A DNA stretch of 64,000 nt from Streptomyces sp. NBS 14/10. Its GTDB lineage: Bacteria > Actinomycetota > Actinomycetes > Streptomycetales > Streptomycetaceae. The position numbers and the translations under genes are program-made. The DNA is taken from NCBI RefSeq assembly GCF_002224125.1, contig NZ_NCSM01000014.1, positions 479,070 through 543,069 on the forward strand, in the 5' to 3' direction. Positions within the stretch are counted from its first letter, which is position 1. Each line of letters begins with the position of its first letter. Under the pieces are notes generated by a model that saw nothing but the letters and a program-made list of their open reading frames with translations, was not told the origin of the DNA and did no database searches. This document shows, piece after piece, positions 19,901-31,900 of this stretch.

Positions 19901-22900
19901 GGTCACCGGTTCGTTCGGGCCGTGGGAGGACGGCCTGCGGCTGCGGATCGCCCAGCGGGCGACGATGGCGGGCCACCGGCCCGGCCCGGACGAGGTGCGG
20001 GAGCTGCCCGAGCACCTGGAGAACCTGGAGAGCATCGGGTACTCCGAGACGCCCTTCAAGGTCGAGGGGGCCGATCCGCTGTTCACGCGGGCGGAGGCGT
20101 GGCTGCGGCAGGAGGGGTTCCTGCCGCCGGCCGAGCCCCGGCGGCGGTCCTTCCCGCTGCGCCTCGACGAGCCGCTGGTCCTGGCACAGCTGGAGAACCT
20201 GCGGCGGCTGGGACGGATGCGGTCGCAGTTCTCACTGGCCACCTCGGCGCCGGACGAGGTGGACGGCGGGCACCCGGAGTGGTTCGAGCGGCCCAACGCC
20301 GTCACCGGCACCCGGCGGGTGCAGCTGCGGTTCTCCATCACGCGGGACACCGGGCGGCACTCCGAGCACACCCGCAGGCTGCCCGATGTCCACCAGACCG
20401 GGTTCAGTTCGTACGAGTCCAGTGGCGGGCGGCAGCGGGGTACGGCGCTGGGCGGCGCCGTGGGTGGCGGCGGGGGCTTCAACATCCCGCTCGCGGACGG
20501 CGACTGGACGCTGAACACGGGCCCGGACTACACCGGCACCGGGCAGCTCTCGGACTCCGTGAGCACCGGTGACGCGGTCGGCCTCGACCAGGTCGTCATC
20601 GCGACGGAGAACGGCAGCGAGGTCTTCCGGGTGCCGGGCAGGCTCGCCCTGGACCTGTACGAGGGCGAGGGCGACGCCCCGCGCATCCGCTTCGCCGATG
20701 ACGACACGGCACCGGCGGACGCCGACGGCCGTACGGACACCGCGGGTCCCGCGGACGCGGTGGAGCTGCGGGACCGGGGTGCCACCCCGCACACCGTCCC
20801 GGGCAGTGTCTGGTTGCTCGTGCCGCACTACCGCACCCACCAGCCGAGCCGGAGCCTCGTACCCGCCGCGCCCCGGCGGGGACATGTGATCCGGGAACCG
20901 GTCACCGACGGCGGGCCGACGGACGATTACCGGCGCCTGGACATGGTCGACGGGGAGGGCCGCCCGCTGCCGGGCCTGACCCGGCTGCCGGACGGCGCGG
21001 TCGTGGACACCTTCCGTGCCACCGCCGCCCTGATGGAGGCCCTGGGCCAGATCGTCGCGGGGACCTATCCGGGCCACCCGGAGCAGGGGCCGCTGGGCCG
21101 GGCGGTGCGGCGTGCCTCCGAGACGCTGACCGACCTGGCCACGAGCGCCTCCAGGCGGGGTTCAGCGGTGAAGGAGGCGCTGCCCGCGAGCCTGACCGGC
21201 GCCGTCAACCGGGTCGGCACGGCCGTCAGCTGGGCGGCGACGCCCGTGACCTGGGCGGCCCAGGCCTCCACGACCGGGGCGGTGGCGACCTACAAGTGGA
21301 CATCGGTGGCCGTGGCGGGCGCGGCGCTGAACGATCAGGGCACCCTCGCGGCCGAGACCCGGCATGACGGGATCCGCCCGGCCCAGCTCCTGTCCCGGGC
21401 TCCGCAGGTCCTGGGCGGCGTGCATGTGGTCGAGGGCCTGACGCTGCCGGGCATGGCGGCGGACCAGGTCATGATGGTGGAGATCAGGGGCTATCTGACC
21501 AATCCCCGGCAGCTGGGCTCCGAGTCGCTGTACTCCGAGCAGGACGTGATCGCCGCGGACACGGCGGGCCGGCAGCGCGGCGTCGGCGGTGCACACCAGG
21601 GCAACTTCCAGCTCACCGCGCTCCAGACGGCCCCGACCGTGCCCGACCGGCTGGTCCACCAGTTCAACCCGAGTGGCCGGTACACCCACTCCCGCCGCAC
21701 CGACGACACCGACGCGCTGAGCTCCGGCACGAAGATCACAAGTATCCCGTCCGAGAAGGGCGACCAGCTCTGGATCGGAAACGACCTGACGCTGCTGGTG
21801 ACGGTCAAGTGGGGTATGCGCAACGTGGCCGGGAACACCGTCGGCCTGGGCAGCTACGCCCCGGTGACGGTCGCGATCGACCTGCCCCGCGCCGTGACGT
21901 ACCTGGCTCCCGCTCAGGCCCTGGCCCGCCTGGCGGCGTGGTTCCAGGGCATCCCGGGCATCCCGAGCCTGACGCTGCCGGGGCCGGGCGTCCCGCTTCC
22001 CGACCGGTTCGCCCGGACCCGCCAGCTGGGTGTGGCAGCCGTTCTGTCGGTCACTCAGCTCGACGACACGACGAACCGCCGGGAGCGCCGGGACCGGCTG
22101 GGCCGGGAGCTGACGGCCCTGGTGGAGAACGAGGCGCCGGGCGTCATACGGCCCGGCCACGCCTCCTACCTGTCCGGTGTGGAGACCGAGATCGCCCGCC
22201 ACACCGAGCCCTCGGCGCTGCGCGCCCTGCCCGGACGCGGCCCCGCAGGTTATGTGCGATTCCACTTCCTCCACGTCGCCTACGGCGCCGCGCGGCTGGT
22301 CGAGGTGACCCTGCGTGCCGAGCCCTACCTCCAGACGCCCGCCCTGCGCGGGGTACGCGGCCGCCCGGCCGGTGAGGGCTCCGGCCTGGAACAGACCGAT
22401 TCGCACACCCCTGGAAACAAGGCGAAATCCTCCACCGTCACCACGACGCGTCAGACGGCGGTCAACCCCGTCTCCCGCTATCCGCGCCCCGGTTACACCG
22501 GGCGTACGGACCGTGAGGGCCCGTCCATCGCGCTGACCGACACCCGGTCACGCACCAGGCGGTCCGAGGTGACCGGGGACGACCGCTTCCAGATGCGTTC
22601 GGGGAGCGCCGCCGACTTCGACATCGACTACCGCTTCACCGCGTCCGTCCGCTCCCAGCTGATATGGGAGTGGCCGGCCAACATCCCCGGCGGGATCTTC
22701 CAGGGCGGGCTGCTGAACCTGTCCGGCCTCGAAGGCGATGTGGCCGAGAGGGTGCGCACCTGGGTCCGGCGTCTGCTGCGGGGCCGGCCGGAGGGCGTGG
22801 CCACCGTGCCGGTCGCGACAGTACTGCGGTTCGCCGGCTCCGAGGCCGTACAGCCGCGGCAGCACGCCGGGCCCCGGCCTCCGGCGCTGCTCACCGAGGA

Positions 22901-25900
22901 CCCGCTGGAGATGTCGCCGCAGCAGGCGCGGGCCCAGGGCGCACTGCCGTTCCCGGGCGGTTCGCGTCTGGTGCCGACCGGGACGACGCCGGTGTACGAC
23001 TACAACGCCGTCCCGCAGCTGAGGCAGGCGCTGCACGACGTCGCCCCGCGCACGACCGCCTCCTGGGGGCTGCCCGCGAACGCCTCCGCGGAAGCGACGG
23101 CCACCCGTCTGGGCGAGCTGATCCAGGCCGGTGACATCAGCCTCGACCCGCCACGCACGGCGGCCGGCCTGACCACCACGATGCCCGGCAGCTGGCCGCT
23201 TCAGGGCCCCGGTTCCGCGCCGTCCCTGCAGATCACGCTGCACAACCCGCGGCCCGTGACGGATGCGGGCGATGTGGCCGTGGACCGGATCCGCAAGCAG
23301 GGCCGCACCTCCTCGACGACGTCCTCGGCGGGCAGTTCCTTCGCCCTGAACCAGCAGGGCACCTACAGCCTCAAGAGCGGCAACGTCCAACTGCTGAGTC
23401 TGGGATTCCCGCTGGCGGCACAGCAGCCGCACACCACCTCCTCCGGAGGCGGCGCGTCCGCCGCCGGCCTCAACCGCATGCGGATCGGCAACACCACCGA
23501 GCCCGACGACCGGCACGGCACGCGCAGCTACGAGACCCTGGTGGACACCGTCACCACGGTGAGTGGCCCCGAGGGCACCCGGTATGTCACCGGAAGTTCC
23601 ACCGTGCGGCTGTGGGAACGCGACGTGCTCGGCTTCGGCATCACTCCGCCGCGCCCCGGCCCCGGGATCTACGACCTGCCCGCGATGCTCGCCGACCAGG
23701 ACGTGGACGACCTGCGGGACTGGGCCCGGCATCCGGTCACCGACCTGCCGCGGACGCTGACGGACGGTATCGACGAGGCAGACGAGGCGGCCCAGTTGTG
23801 GCTCGCGCTCGACACCGACCCGGACGGGACACGGCTGGCCCGCGCCTTGTTCGTCGCCTCCCGTACGGCCGCGCTGTCCGGGAAGCCGGTCGAACTGGTG
23901 GTGCGCGCCGAGGAGGGGCTGCGTCACTGGCCGTTCGCCGCCGACGGCTCTCTCGCCGATATGACCGAGGCCACCCGCGCCACCTGGGAGCGGATACAGG
24001 GCGCCATCGACACCTACCTCGACGCGGTGCGGGCCGAGGCGACGGCGCGCCACAGGGAGGACGGGCTGGTGCGGCGGCAGCGCGGCGCGGCGCGGGCCCT
24101 GGAGACCACCGGCCGTGCCGTGGACACCGCCACCACCGCACATCAGGGCGCCGATCGAACCCACGGCGATGCCGTCCGGAGCGCCCTGGCCATCCGGACC
24201 GTACTCGGCAGGGTGCGGACCGAGATCCGGGAGGCGGAGAAGGAAATCGCGAGCCTGGAGAAGGCCGCGCGTGACGCGCAGGCGCTCTACGACGCCGCTC
24301 CGGAGGCGGAGCGGCAGATGCGCGAGGAGTGGCAGCAGGCGCAGGCCGAGGTGGAGCGCATCGAGCAGCTCATCGCCACCTCACCGGCAGCAGACCCGGC
24401 CGTCGCCGCCGAACCACAGAGCACCCTGGCCGAGGCCCAGGAGCGTGCCACCACCGCCCATGAACGGGTGCTGGCCGCCCCGCGGCAGCGTCAGCAGTAC
24501 TACACGGCGATGACCACCGCGCGAGAGTCGGCCGACGAGCTCGGGACCAACCTCGAAGAGACACGCGAGCGGGAGAGCACCCTCACCCAGGACCTCGAAC
24601 GCGCCGAGGGCGCCGTGGACCGGGCGGAGCAGAGGCTGGAGCAGGCGGTCAGGGAGCTGACCCGCAGGACCAGGGCCCGCGACGCGGTCCAGGTCCAGGT
24701 CCGCGGCATCGAGCGGGATCTGAACGACGTCCGGCAGGAACTGGAAAGGCAGGCGCGCCGCCATACGGAGGCGTGGGGCGGGCTGCCCGGTCTCGCGGGC
24801 AGGCTGGACACCGGCCGCCGTGCGGAGGGCACCGGCGAGGGACCGTCCCTGCTCGGCTCCCTGTCCTCGGCACCCGCCCGTTCGCTCCGTTCCGGCCTGG
24901 CCGGGACGGAGGAGCCTTCCCTGTTCTCGCCGCCCCCCGGCCCGCCCGTTCCCTCGTCCACGGTGCCCGCTCCCGCTCCCCAGGCCACGTCGGGGACTTT
25001 CGCCGGTGCGTCCGATCCGTTGTTGTCCGCGCTGACTCGGCTGGCCGGTCCGTCGGGTGCGGGGCAGGGGCGGAACTGGACGGGCAAGCCGGTGAGCCGG
25101 GTGCTGCCCGGTCGGGTGCGGCTGTATGAGACGCGTCCGGGTAAGACGCCGCTGATCGTCTCGGATGAGCCCGCGCCGTGGCCGGATTCGGCGTATGTGG
25201 TGGCCGGCCAGGGTGAGAACGGGGGTGTGCGGGTCCCTGACGGCCGGGTGCTGGATGCGGCGGCGTTGGCCGATGTGCTGGGCACGGACCCCGAGTTGGC
25301 GGGGTTGCCGAAGGACGTGCCGGTGGTGCTGGCTGTGCCGAACATGGGCAGTGAGTATCTGGATGAGATGGCCCGCCGGCTCGGCCGGAGGGTGTGGGCG
25401 CCCAGTGGTGAGGGGCGCCTGATTCCCGACGGATCGGGTAACGCGCATGTTCTGGGGCTGGTCGACCGTGATGCGGATCTGCCGTACGGCGCTTGGGTGC
25501 CGTTCGATCCGACGCCCAAGACGGGGGCGCCGTTCGAGGACCGTGAGTGGACGGCGCTGGACGGCAGCAAGTTCCGTGACAGCGATGTGTATACGCGGCC
25601 ATTGGTCTCGAAGGACCATGAGCGGTACGGGCGGATTTCGATCCTGGACCGCGACAATCTGCGGCGGCGGGAAGAGCGGTTCCGGACGTTCCGGGAGATG
25701 CGGCGGCTTGTGCATCTGGTGCCGGCCGGTGGCAGTCGGCACGATGGGACGTCCGAGGAGGTAACTCCGGATCCCGCGATCTATGTGTTCGCCGGTCATG
25801 GGAAGCCCGGTGTGCTGGCTCTTGCGCTCCGCGACGGCCGGATCATGCGGCTGGGCAAGCATGATGCGGCGCGCTATGTCGCGGGTTTGCGCGAGGTACG

Positions 25901-28900
25901 TGAACTGCCGGCAGGGCATCGGCTGCACGCGGAGGTGTGCTGGAGTGCCTCGGACGGCGACCCGATGCGGGCTCACCCCGATACTGCTCCCGCGCCGCAT
26001 ATTGATGATCCGCTGGAGGACATTCCGTTCGGTCATCTTCTGGCGAATGAGAGTGGGCGGGAGACGTCGGCGGTCACGCGGTCGACGGGCCTGAACGACA
26101 ACGACCGTGTGGTGGTGGACGGGGCCGATGGTGAGCGGGGGCGTCGGGTCACCTACCGTCCGGACCCGTCGAATCCCCAGTTGGACAAGCTGGCCCGCGA
26201 CATGGATCTGCACAAGGGGCCGGGTGATGTGTCGCCGGAGACTCGTGCGACCACTTTGCGGCTGGTGCGGGCGCTGCGGACCGCGTTGGGCAATAAGTTT
26301 GAGGACAATCCGTTCCGGTACCGGCAGGCGCTCAAGGGCATCGGCGCGCTGGAAACAATGCGCGCGAATGACCCGGAGCTGAAGAACCTCACCCCGTTCC
26401 GTCTGGACATGCTGGATTTCCTGACCCAGGCGCATACCGGGAAGGCTCCGGACGAGGCAGGCTATCGGGCATTGCTCACCTTCGCCCGGGAACAGATCGC
26501 GGCAAATCCGCATGCCCAGCTGAGCAAGGGGATCAATTCACCTGCCCTGCGACTGACGCTCGGCCAGTTCTCCACCAGCGGTGAAGCTGTGGTGCGTTTC
26601 GTGAAGGCACTGCCCAGCACGGTGGCATTGACCCAGAAGCACGTGGCATCCGCAGTGTGGGCGACAGCTCGTGCCGCTCAGCGGTTGGGTGAGGTACCGG
26701 GGCCGGACCGGGAGGCGTTCGGCCGCAAGGTGCTCCATCTGCCCGACACCGAGACATGGGACCGGGCGAAGCAGGAAACGCTCTGGGCGCTGGCGGCGAA
26801 GGCCATCGCTGAAGGCATCGACGTCACCGACGGCAATGTCATGGCCGCCTACCACTTGAGGGAGAGCGGCGCGTTCGGCCCCGGCGCTCTGCTGATGCAG
26901 GGGCAGAACGTCCAGGGCGTCAACTGGAGCGGCACACCCGCACCCACGGGCGTCAACTGGGGCAGCATGCGCCAGATGACGAACGGGCCCAGCGGGACCG
27001 CCACCCAGCCCGTACAGCCCGCCTGGGCGGGCCAGGGGCAGCCCACGCCGCTGCTGAACCTGATCCATGTGGACCAGGCCGGGAACATCGTGCTGCACCT
27101 CCCCGGCCGCCCCCCGCTCTTGGTATCGGAAGACGAGTTCCTGGCACTGCTGGACCTCGACCCGGGGCTGCGCAGTACGCCACTCGCCAATCCGGTGCTG
27201 TTCCTGACCTCCGGTCCCGGCGCCCTGAGGCCGGAGCTGGTGCAGCGGTTCTCCGACCGCACCGGCCGTCCCGCCTTCGGCTACAGCGCGCCGCTGATGC
27301 TGACCTCCGGGAATCCGTTCGTCCCGCTCAACATCCTCGCCCTCCTGGACCCGGCCACCCAGGCCCCGGGCACCTGGCACGCCGCCTCCCGGCAACCGAA
27401 CCCGTCCACGCAGTCCTCGGCCTCATCCGACCCCGACACCTTCAGCCCCACCGACCCGGCCGCCCCGCAACCGGCAAGCCCCGGACCGACGGACCCGTTG
27501 CTGTCGCCGCAGACCCTGATGGCGGGCCCGTCGGGTGCGGGGCAGGGGCGGAACTGGACGGGCAAGCCGGTGAGCCGGGTGCGGCCCGGCCGGGTCCGCC
27601 TGATCGAGACGCGGCCGGACGCGCTGGCGAAGATCGTGTCGGAGAAGGATGCGCCGTGGCCGGATGAGACGTATGTCGTCGCGGCGAACGGCGACCCGGG
27701 CGGGGTGCGGGTCTCCGGCGGCCGGGTGCTGGACACGGAGGCGTTGGCCGACGTGCTGGCCGCCGACCCCGAGCTGGCACGGCTGCCGAAGAACGTGCCG
27801 GTGCTGCTGGTTGTGCCGTTCGCGCAGCGGTCCCTGGATCTGCAGGTGCTGGCGGACCGGCTGGGCCGGCGGGTGGTGGGCCCCAGCGGTGACGGACGTC
27901 TGGTCGGTGACGGGTCGGGGAACGCGCACCTTCCGGTGCTGGTCGACCGCGCGGCCGACAAGCCGGTCGGCGTCTGGGCACCCTACGATCCCCAGGCCAC
28001 GACGCCGCCGTTCGAGGACCGGGAGTGGACGGCGCTGGACGGCACCACGTTCCGGGACAGCGACGTGGACACCCGGCCCCTGGTCTCCAGCGGGCACACG
28101 CAGCGGATCGGCCAGATCTCGGTGGAGGACCGCAACGAGCTGCGGGAGTTCGAGCAGCGGTTCAAGTCGTACCTCGACATGCGGCGGATCGTGCACCAGG
28201 TTCCGGCTGGTTCCGGCACTCAGGAGGCTGAGACCGAGGAGCTAACCCCTGATCCGGCGGTCTATGTCTACGCTGGTCACGGGCATCCGGGCCGGATGAC
28301 GCTCGCCCTCCGCGACGGCCGGATCGTGCGGTTGGGCAAGCGGGACGCCGCGCGTTACGTCGCCGGGCTGCGCGAGGTGCGCCAGCTGCCCCAGGGGCAC
28401 CGGCTGGGCCTGGAGGTCTGCTGGAGCGCGGCGGACGGCGACCCGCATCAGCAGCACCCTCATCACGCTCCGCGGCCCCACGTCGACGACCCCTGGGACG
28501 ACGTCCCGTTCGGTCAGTACGTCGCCAACGAGAGCAGGCGTGAGACCACTTCGGCGACCAGGCCGACCGGTCTGACCTATACCTATCGTGTGCTGATCGC
28601 CGCGGCCAATGGTGAGAGGGGGCGTCGCGTCACGTTCCGGCCTGAGCCGCTTGATCATGAGCTGGACGGGCTGGCGCGTGACGCGGGTCTGCACAAGGGT
28701 CCGGGTTCGGTGCCGGCGGAGACTCGTGCGACCGCGTTGCGGCTGGTGCGAGGGCTGCGAGGCGTCTTCGGCAACGACGTCGAGAACGACCGTGGTGTGC
28801 CGGGCGGGCGGTATGAGCGGCTGCTCAAGGGCATCGGCGCGCTGGAGACGATGCGTGCGAACGACCCGGCGCTCAGCGGGGTCACCCCGCTGCGGGAGGA

Positions 28901-31900
28901 CATGCTGGCCTTCTACGCCCAGCAGCACAGCGGGAGGACCCCGGACGCCGCCGCCTATGAATCCCTCCTCGACCTCGCCCGGGACCGTGTCGCCGCGGAT
29001 CCCGATGCCCGGCTCAGCACGGAGGTGCCGGCGCCGGCTCTGACCGTGACGCTCAATGAGCTCGCCACGTCGGGCGAGGCCATCTTGCGTTCCGTCCAAG
29101 GGCTGCCCGTCGGCGTGACGGCGAGCCCGGGGCAGGTGGCGTCCACTCTCTGGGCGACGGTCCGGGCCGCGAAGATGCTGTTCAACGAGATCCCGCCGGC
29201 GGACCGGGAAGCACACGGCCGCAGTGTGCTCCACCTGACCGACGCGGACCCGTGGGGCCTGCCGAAGCGGAAAACCCTCTGGGCCTTGACCGCCAAGGCC
29301 CTCGCCGAGGGGTTGGACGTCACCGACCGCAGCCTGCTGGCCGCCTACCACCTGAAGCAGACCGGCGCCTTCGGCCCGGCCGGTCTGCTGTGGCAAGGGC
29401 AGAACGTCCAAGGCGTCTACTGGAGCGACACGCCCGCGCCCGAGGGAGTGAACTGGCGCAGCGTGCGTCAGATGACGCAGGGGACGGGCGGGACCACCAC
29501 TCAAGAGGTCGTGCCGGAATGGGTCGGACCAGAGCTGCCCGACCCCCTTCTGAACCTGATCAATGTGGACCGGGCCGGGAACATCGTGCTGCACCTGCCC
29601 GGCCGCACCCCGCTCCCGGTGTCCGAGGACGACTTCCTGGCGCTGTTGGACCTCGACCCGGCGCTGCGCACAACGCCGCTGGGTACTCCCGTCCTGTTCC
29701 TGACCTCCGGTCCCGGATCCCTGAGGCCGGAGCTGGTGCAGCGGTTCGCCCAGCGCACCGGCCGTCCCGCCTTCAGCTACAGCGCACCCCTCACGCTGAC
29801 CGCCGCCGATCCGTCGGCCCCGCTCGACATCGTCGCTCTCCCGGACCCGGCCACCAAGGCCCCGGGCCACTGGACCAAGGCCACCCGGCAGTCGCCGCCC
29901 GTGGAGCCCTCGGGCCCCACCAGCATCGTGAACCCGGCAGACCCGGCAGACCCGGCCGCCGCACAGCAAGCGGGTTCGGACGGAACCGGTCCGTTGCTGT
30001 CGGAGGAGACCCTGATGGCGGGTCCGTCGGGTGCGGGGCAGGGGCGGAACTGGACGGGCAAGCCGGTGAGCCGGGTGCGGCCCGGCCGGGTGGGTCTGAT
30101 GGAGACGCGGTTGGGTGCGCCGACGAGGATCGTCGCGGAGGAGGACGCGCCGTGGCCGGATTCGGCGTATGTCGTCGCGGCGGAGGGCGACCCCGGCGGG
30201 GTGCGGGTCGCCGGCGGCCGGGTGCTGGACACGGAGGCGTTGGCCGACGTGCTGGCCGCCGACCCCGAGCTGGCGCGGCTGCCGAAGAACGTGCCGGTGC
30301 TGCTGGTTGTGCCGTTCGCGCAGCGGTCCCTGGATCTGCAGGTGCTGGCGGACCGGCTGGGCCGGCGGGTGGTGGGTCCCAGCGGTGAGGGGCGGCTGGT
30401 CGGTGACGGGTCGGGGGACGCGCATCTTCCGGTGCTGGTCGACCGTGACGCGAAGAAGGCGTTCGGTCTCTGGGCACCCTACGATCCCCAGGACACGGCG
30501 CTGCCGTTCGAGGACCGGGAGTGGACGGCGCTGGACGGGACCACGTTCCGGGACAGCGACGTGGACACCCGGCCCCTGGTCTCCGAGGATCACGAGCGGT
30601 TCGGCCGGATCTCGGCGCGGGACGGCGAGAGCTTGCGGAGGTCGGAGCAGTGGTTCAAGTCGTACCTCGACATGCGGCGGCTCGTGCACGAGATTCCGGC
30701 TGGTTCCGGCCGCCAGGACGTCGGGTTCGAGGAGATAACCCCTGATCCGGCGGTCTACGTCTTCACAGCACACGGGAGTCCGGGCCTGATGGCGCTCGCC
30801 CTCCGTGACGGCCGGACCGTGCGGTTGGGCAAGCGGGACGCCGCGCGTTACGTCGCCGGGCTGCGCGAGGTGCGCCAGCTGCCCGAGGGGCACCGGCTGG
30901 GCCTGGAGGTCTGCTACAGCGCCTCGGACGCCGACCCGCGTCGGGCGCATGGCGTGAACCAGCCCGTGCCCCACGTCGACGATCCTTGGGCTGACGTCCC
31001 GTTCGGTCAGTACGCCGCCAACGAGAGCAGGCGGGAAACCAAGGCGACCACCAGATCGACCGGTATAGGCAGTGGCACTCGTGTGATGACCGCCGCGGTC
31101 AATGGTGAGAGGGGGCGTCGTGTCACGTTCCGGCCTGAGCCGCTTGATCATGAGCTGGACCGGCTGGCGCGTGACGCGGGTCTGCACAAGGGTCCGGGTT
31201 CGGTGCCGGCGGAGTCTCGTGCGACCGCGTTGCGGCTGGTGCGAGGGCTGCGAGGCGTCTTCGGCAACGACGTCGAGAACGACCGTGGCACGCCGGGCGG
31301 CCGGTACGAGCGGCTGCTCAAGGGCATCGGCGCGCTGGAGACGATGCGTGCGAACGACCCGGCGCTCAGCGGGGTCACCCCGCTGCGGGAGGACATGCTG
31401 GCGTTCTACGCCCAGCAGCACAGCGGGAGGATCGCGGATGCCGCCGCCTACGAGTCTCTCCTGGACTTCGCCCGGGGCCGTGTCGCCGCGGATCCCAATG
31501 CGCGGCTCAGCACGGAGGTGCCGGCGCCGGCTCTGACGGTGACGCTCAATGAGCTCGCCACGTCGGGCGAGGCCATATTGAGTTCCGTTCAGGGGCTGCC
31601 CGCCGGGGCGACGGCGAGCCCGGGGCAGGTGGCGTCCACTCTCTGGGCGATGGTCCGGGCCGCGAAGACGCTGTTCAACGAGATACCGCCGGCGGACCGG
31701 GAAGCACACGGCCGCAGTGTGCTCCACCTGACCGACGCGGACCCGTGGGACCTGCCGAAGCAGAAGAAAATCTGGGCCTTGACCGCCAAGGCCCTCGCCG
31801 AGGGGTTGGACGTCACCGACCGCACCATGCTGGCCGCCTTCCACCTGAAGCAATTTGCCTTCGTCAAGGCCAAGCTGCTGAGGCAGGGGCAGGTGATACA

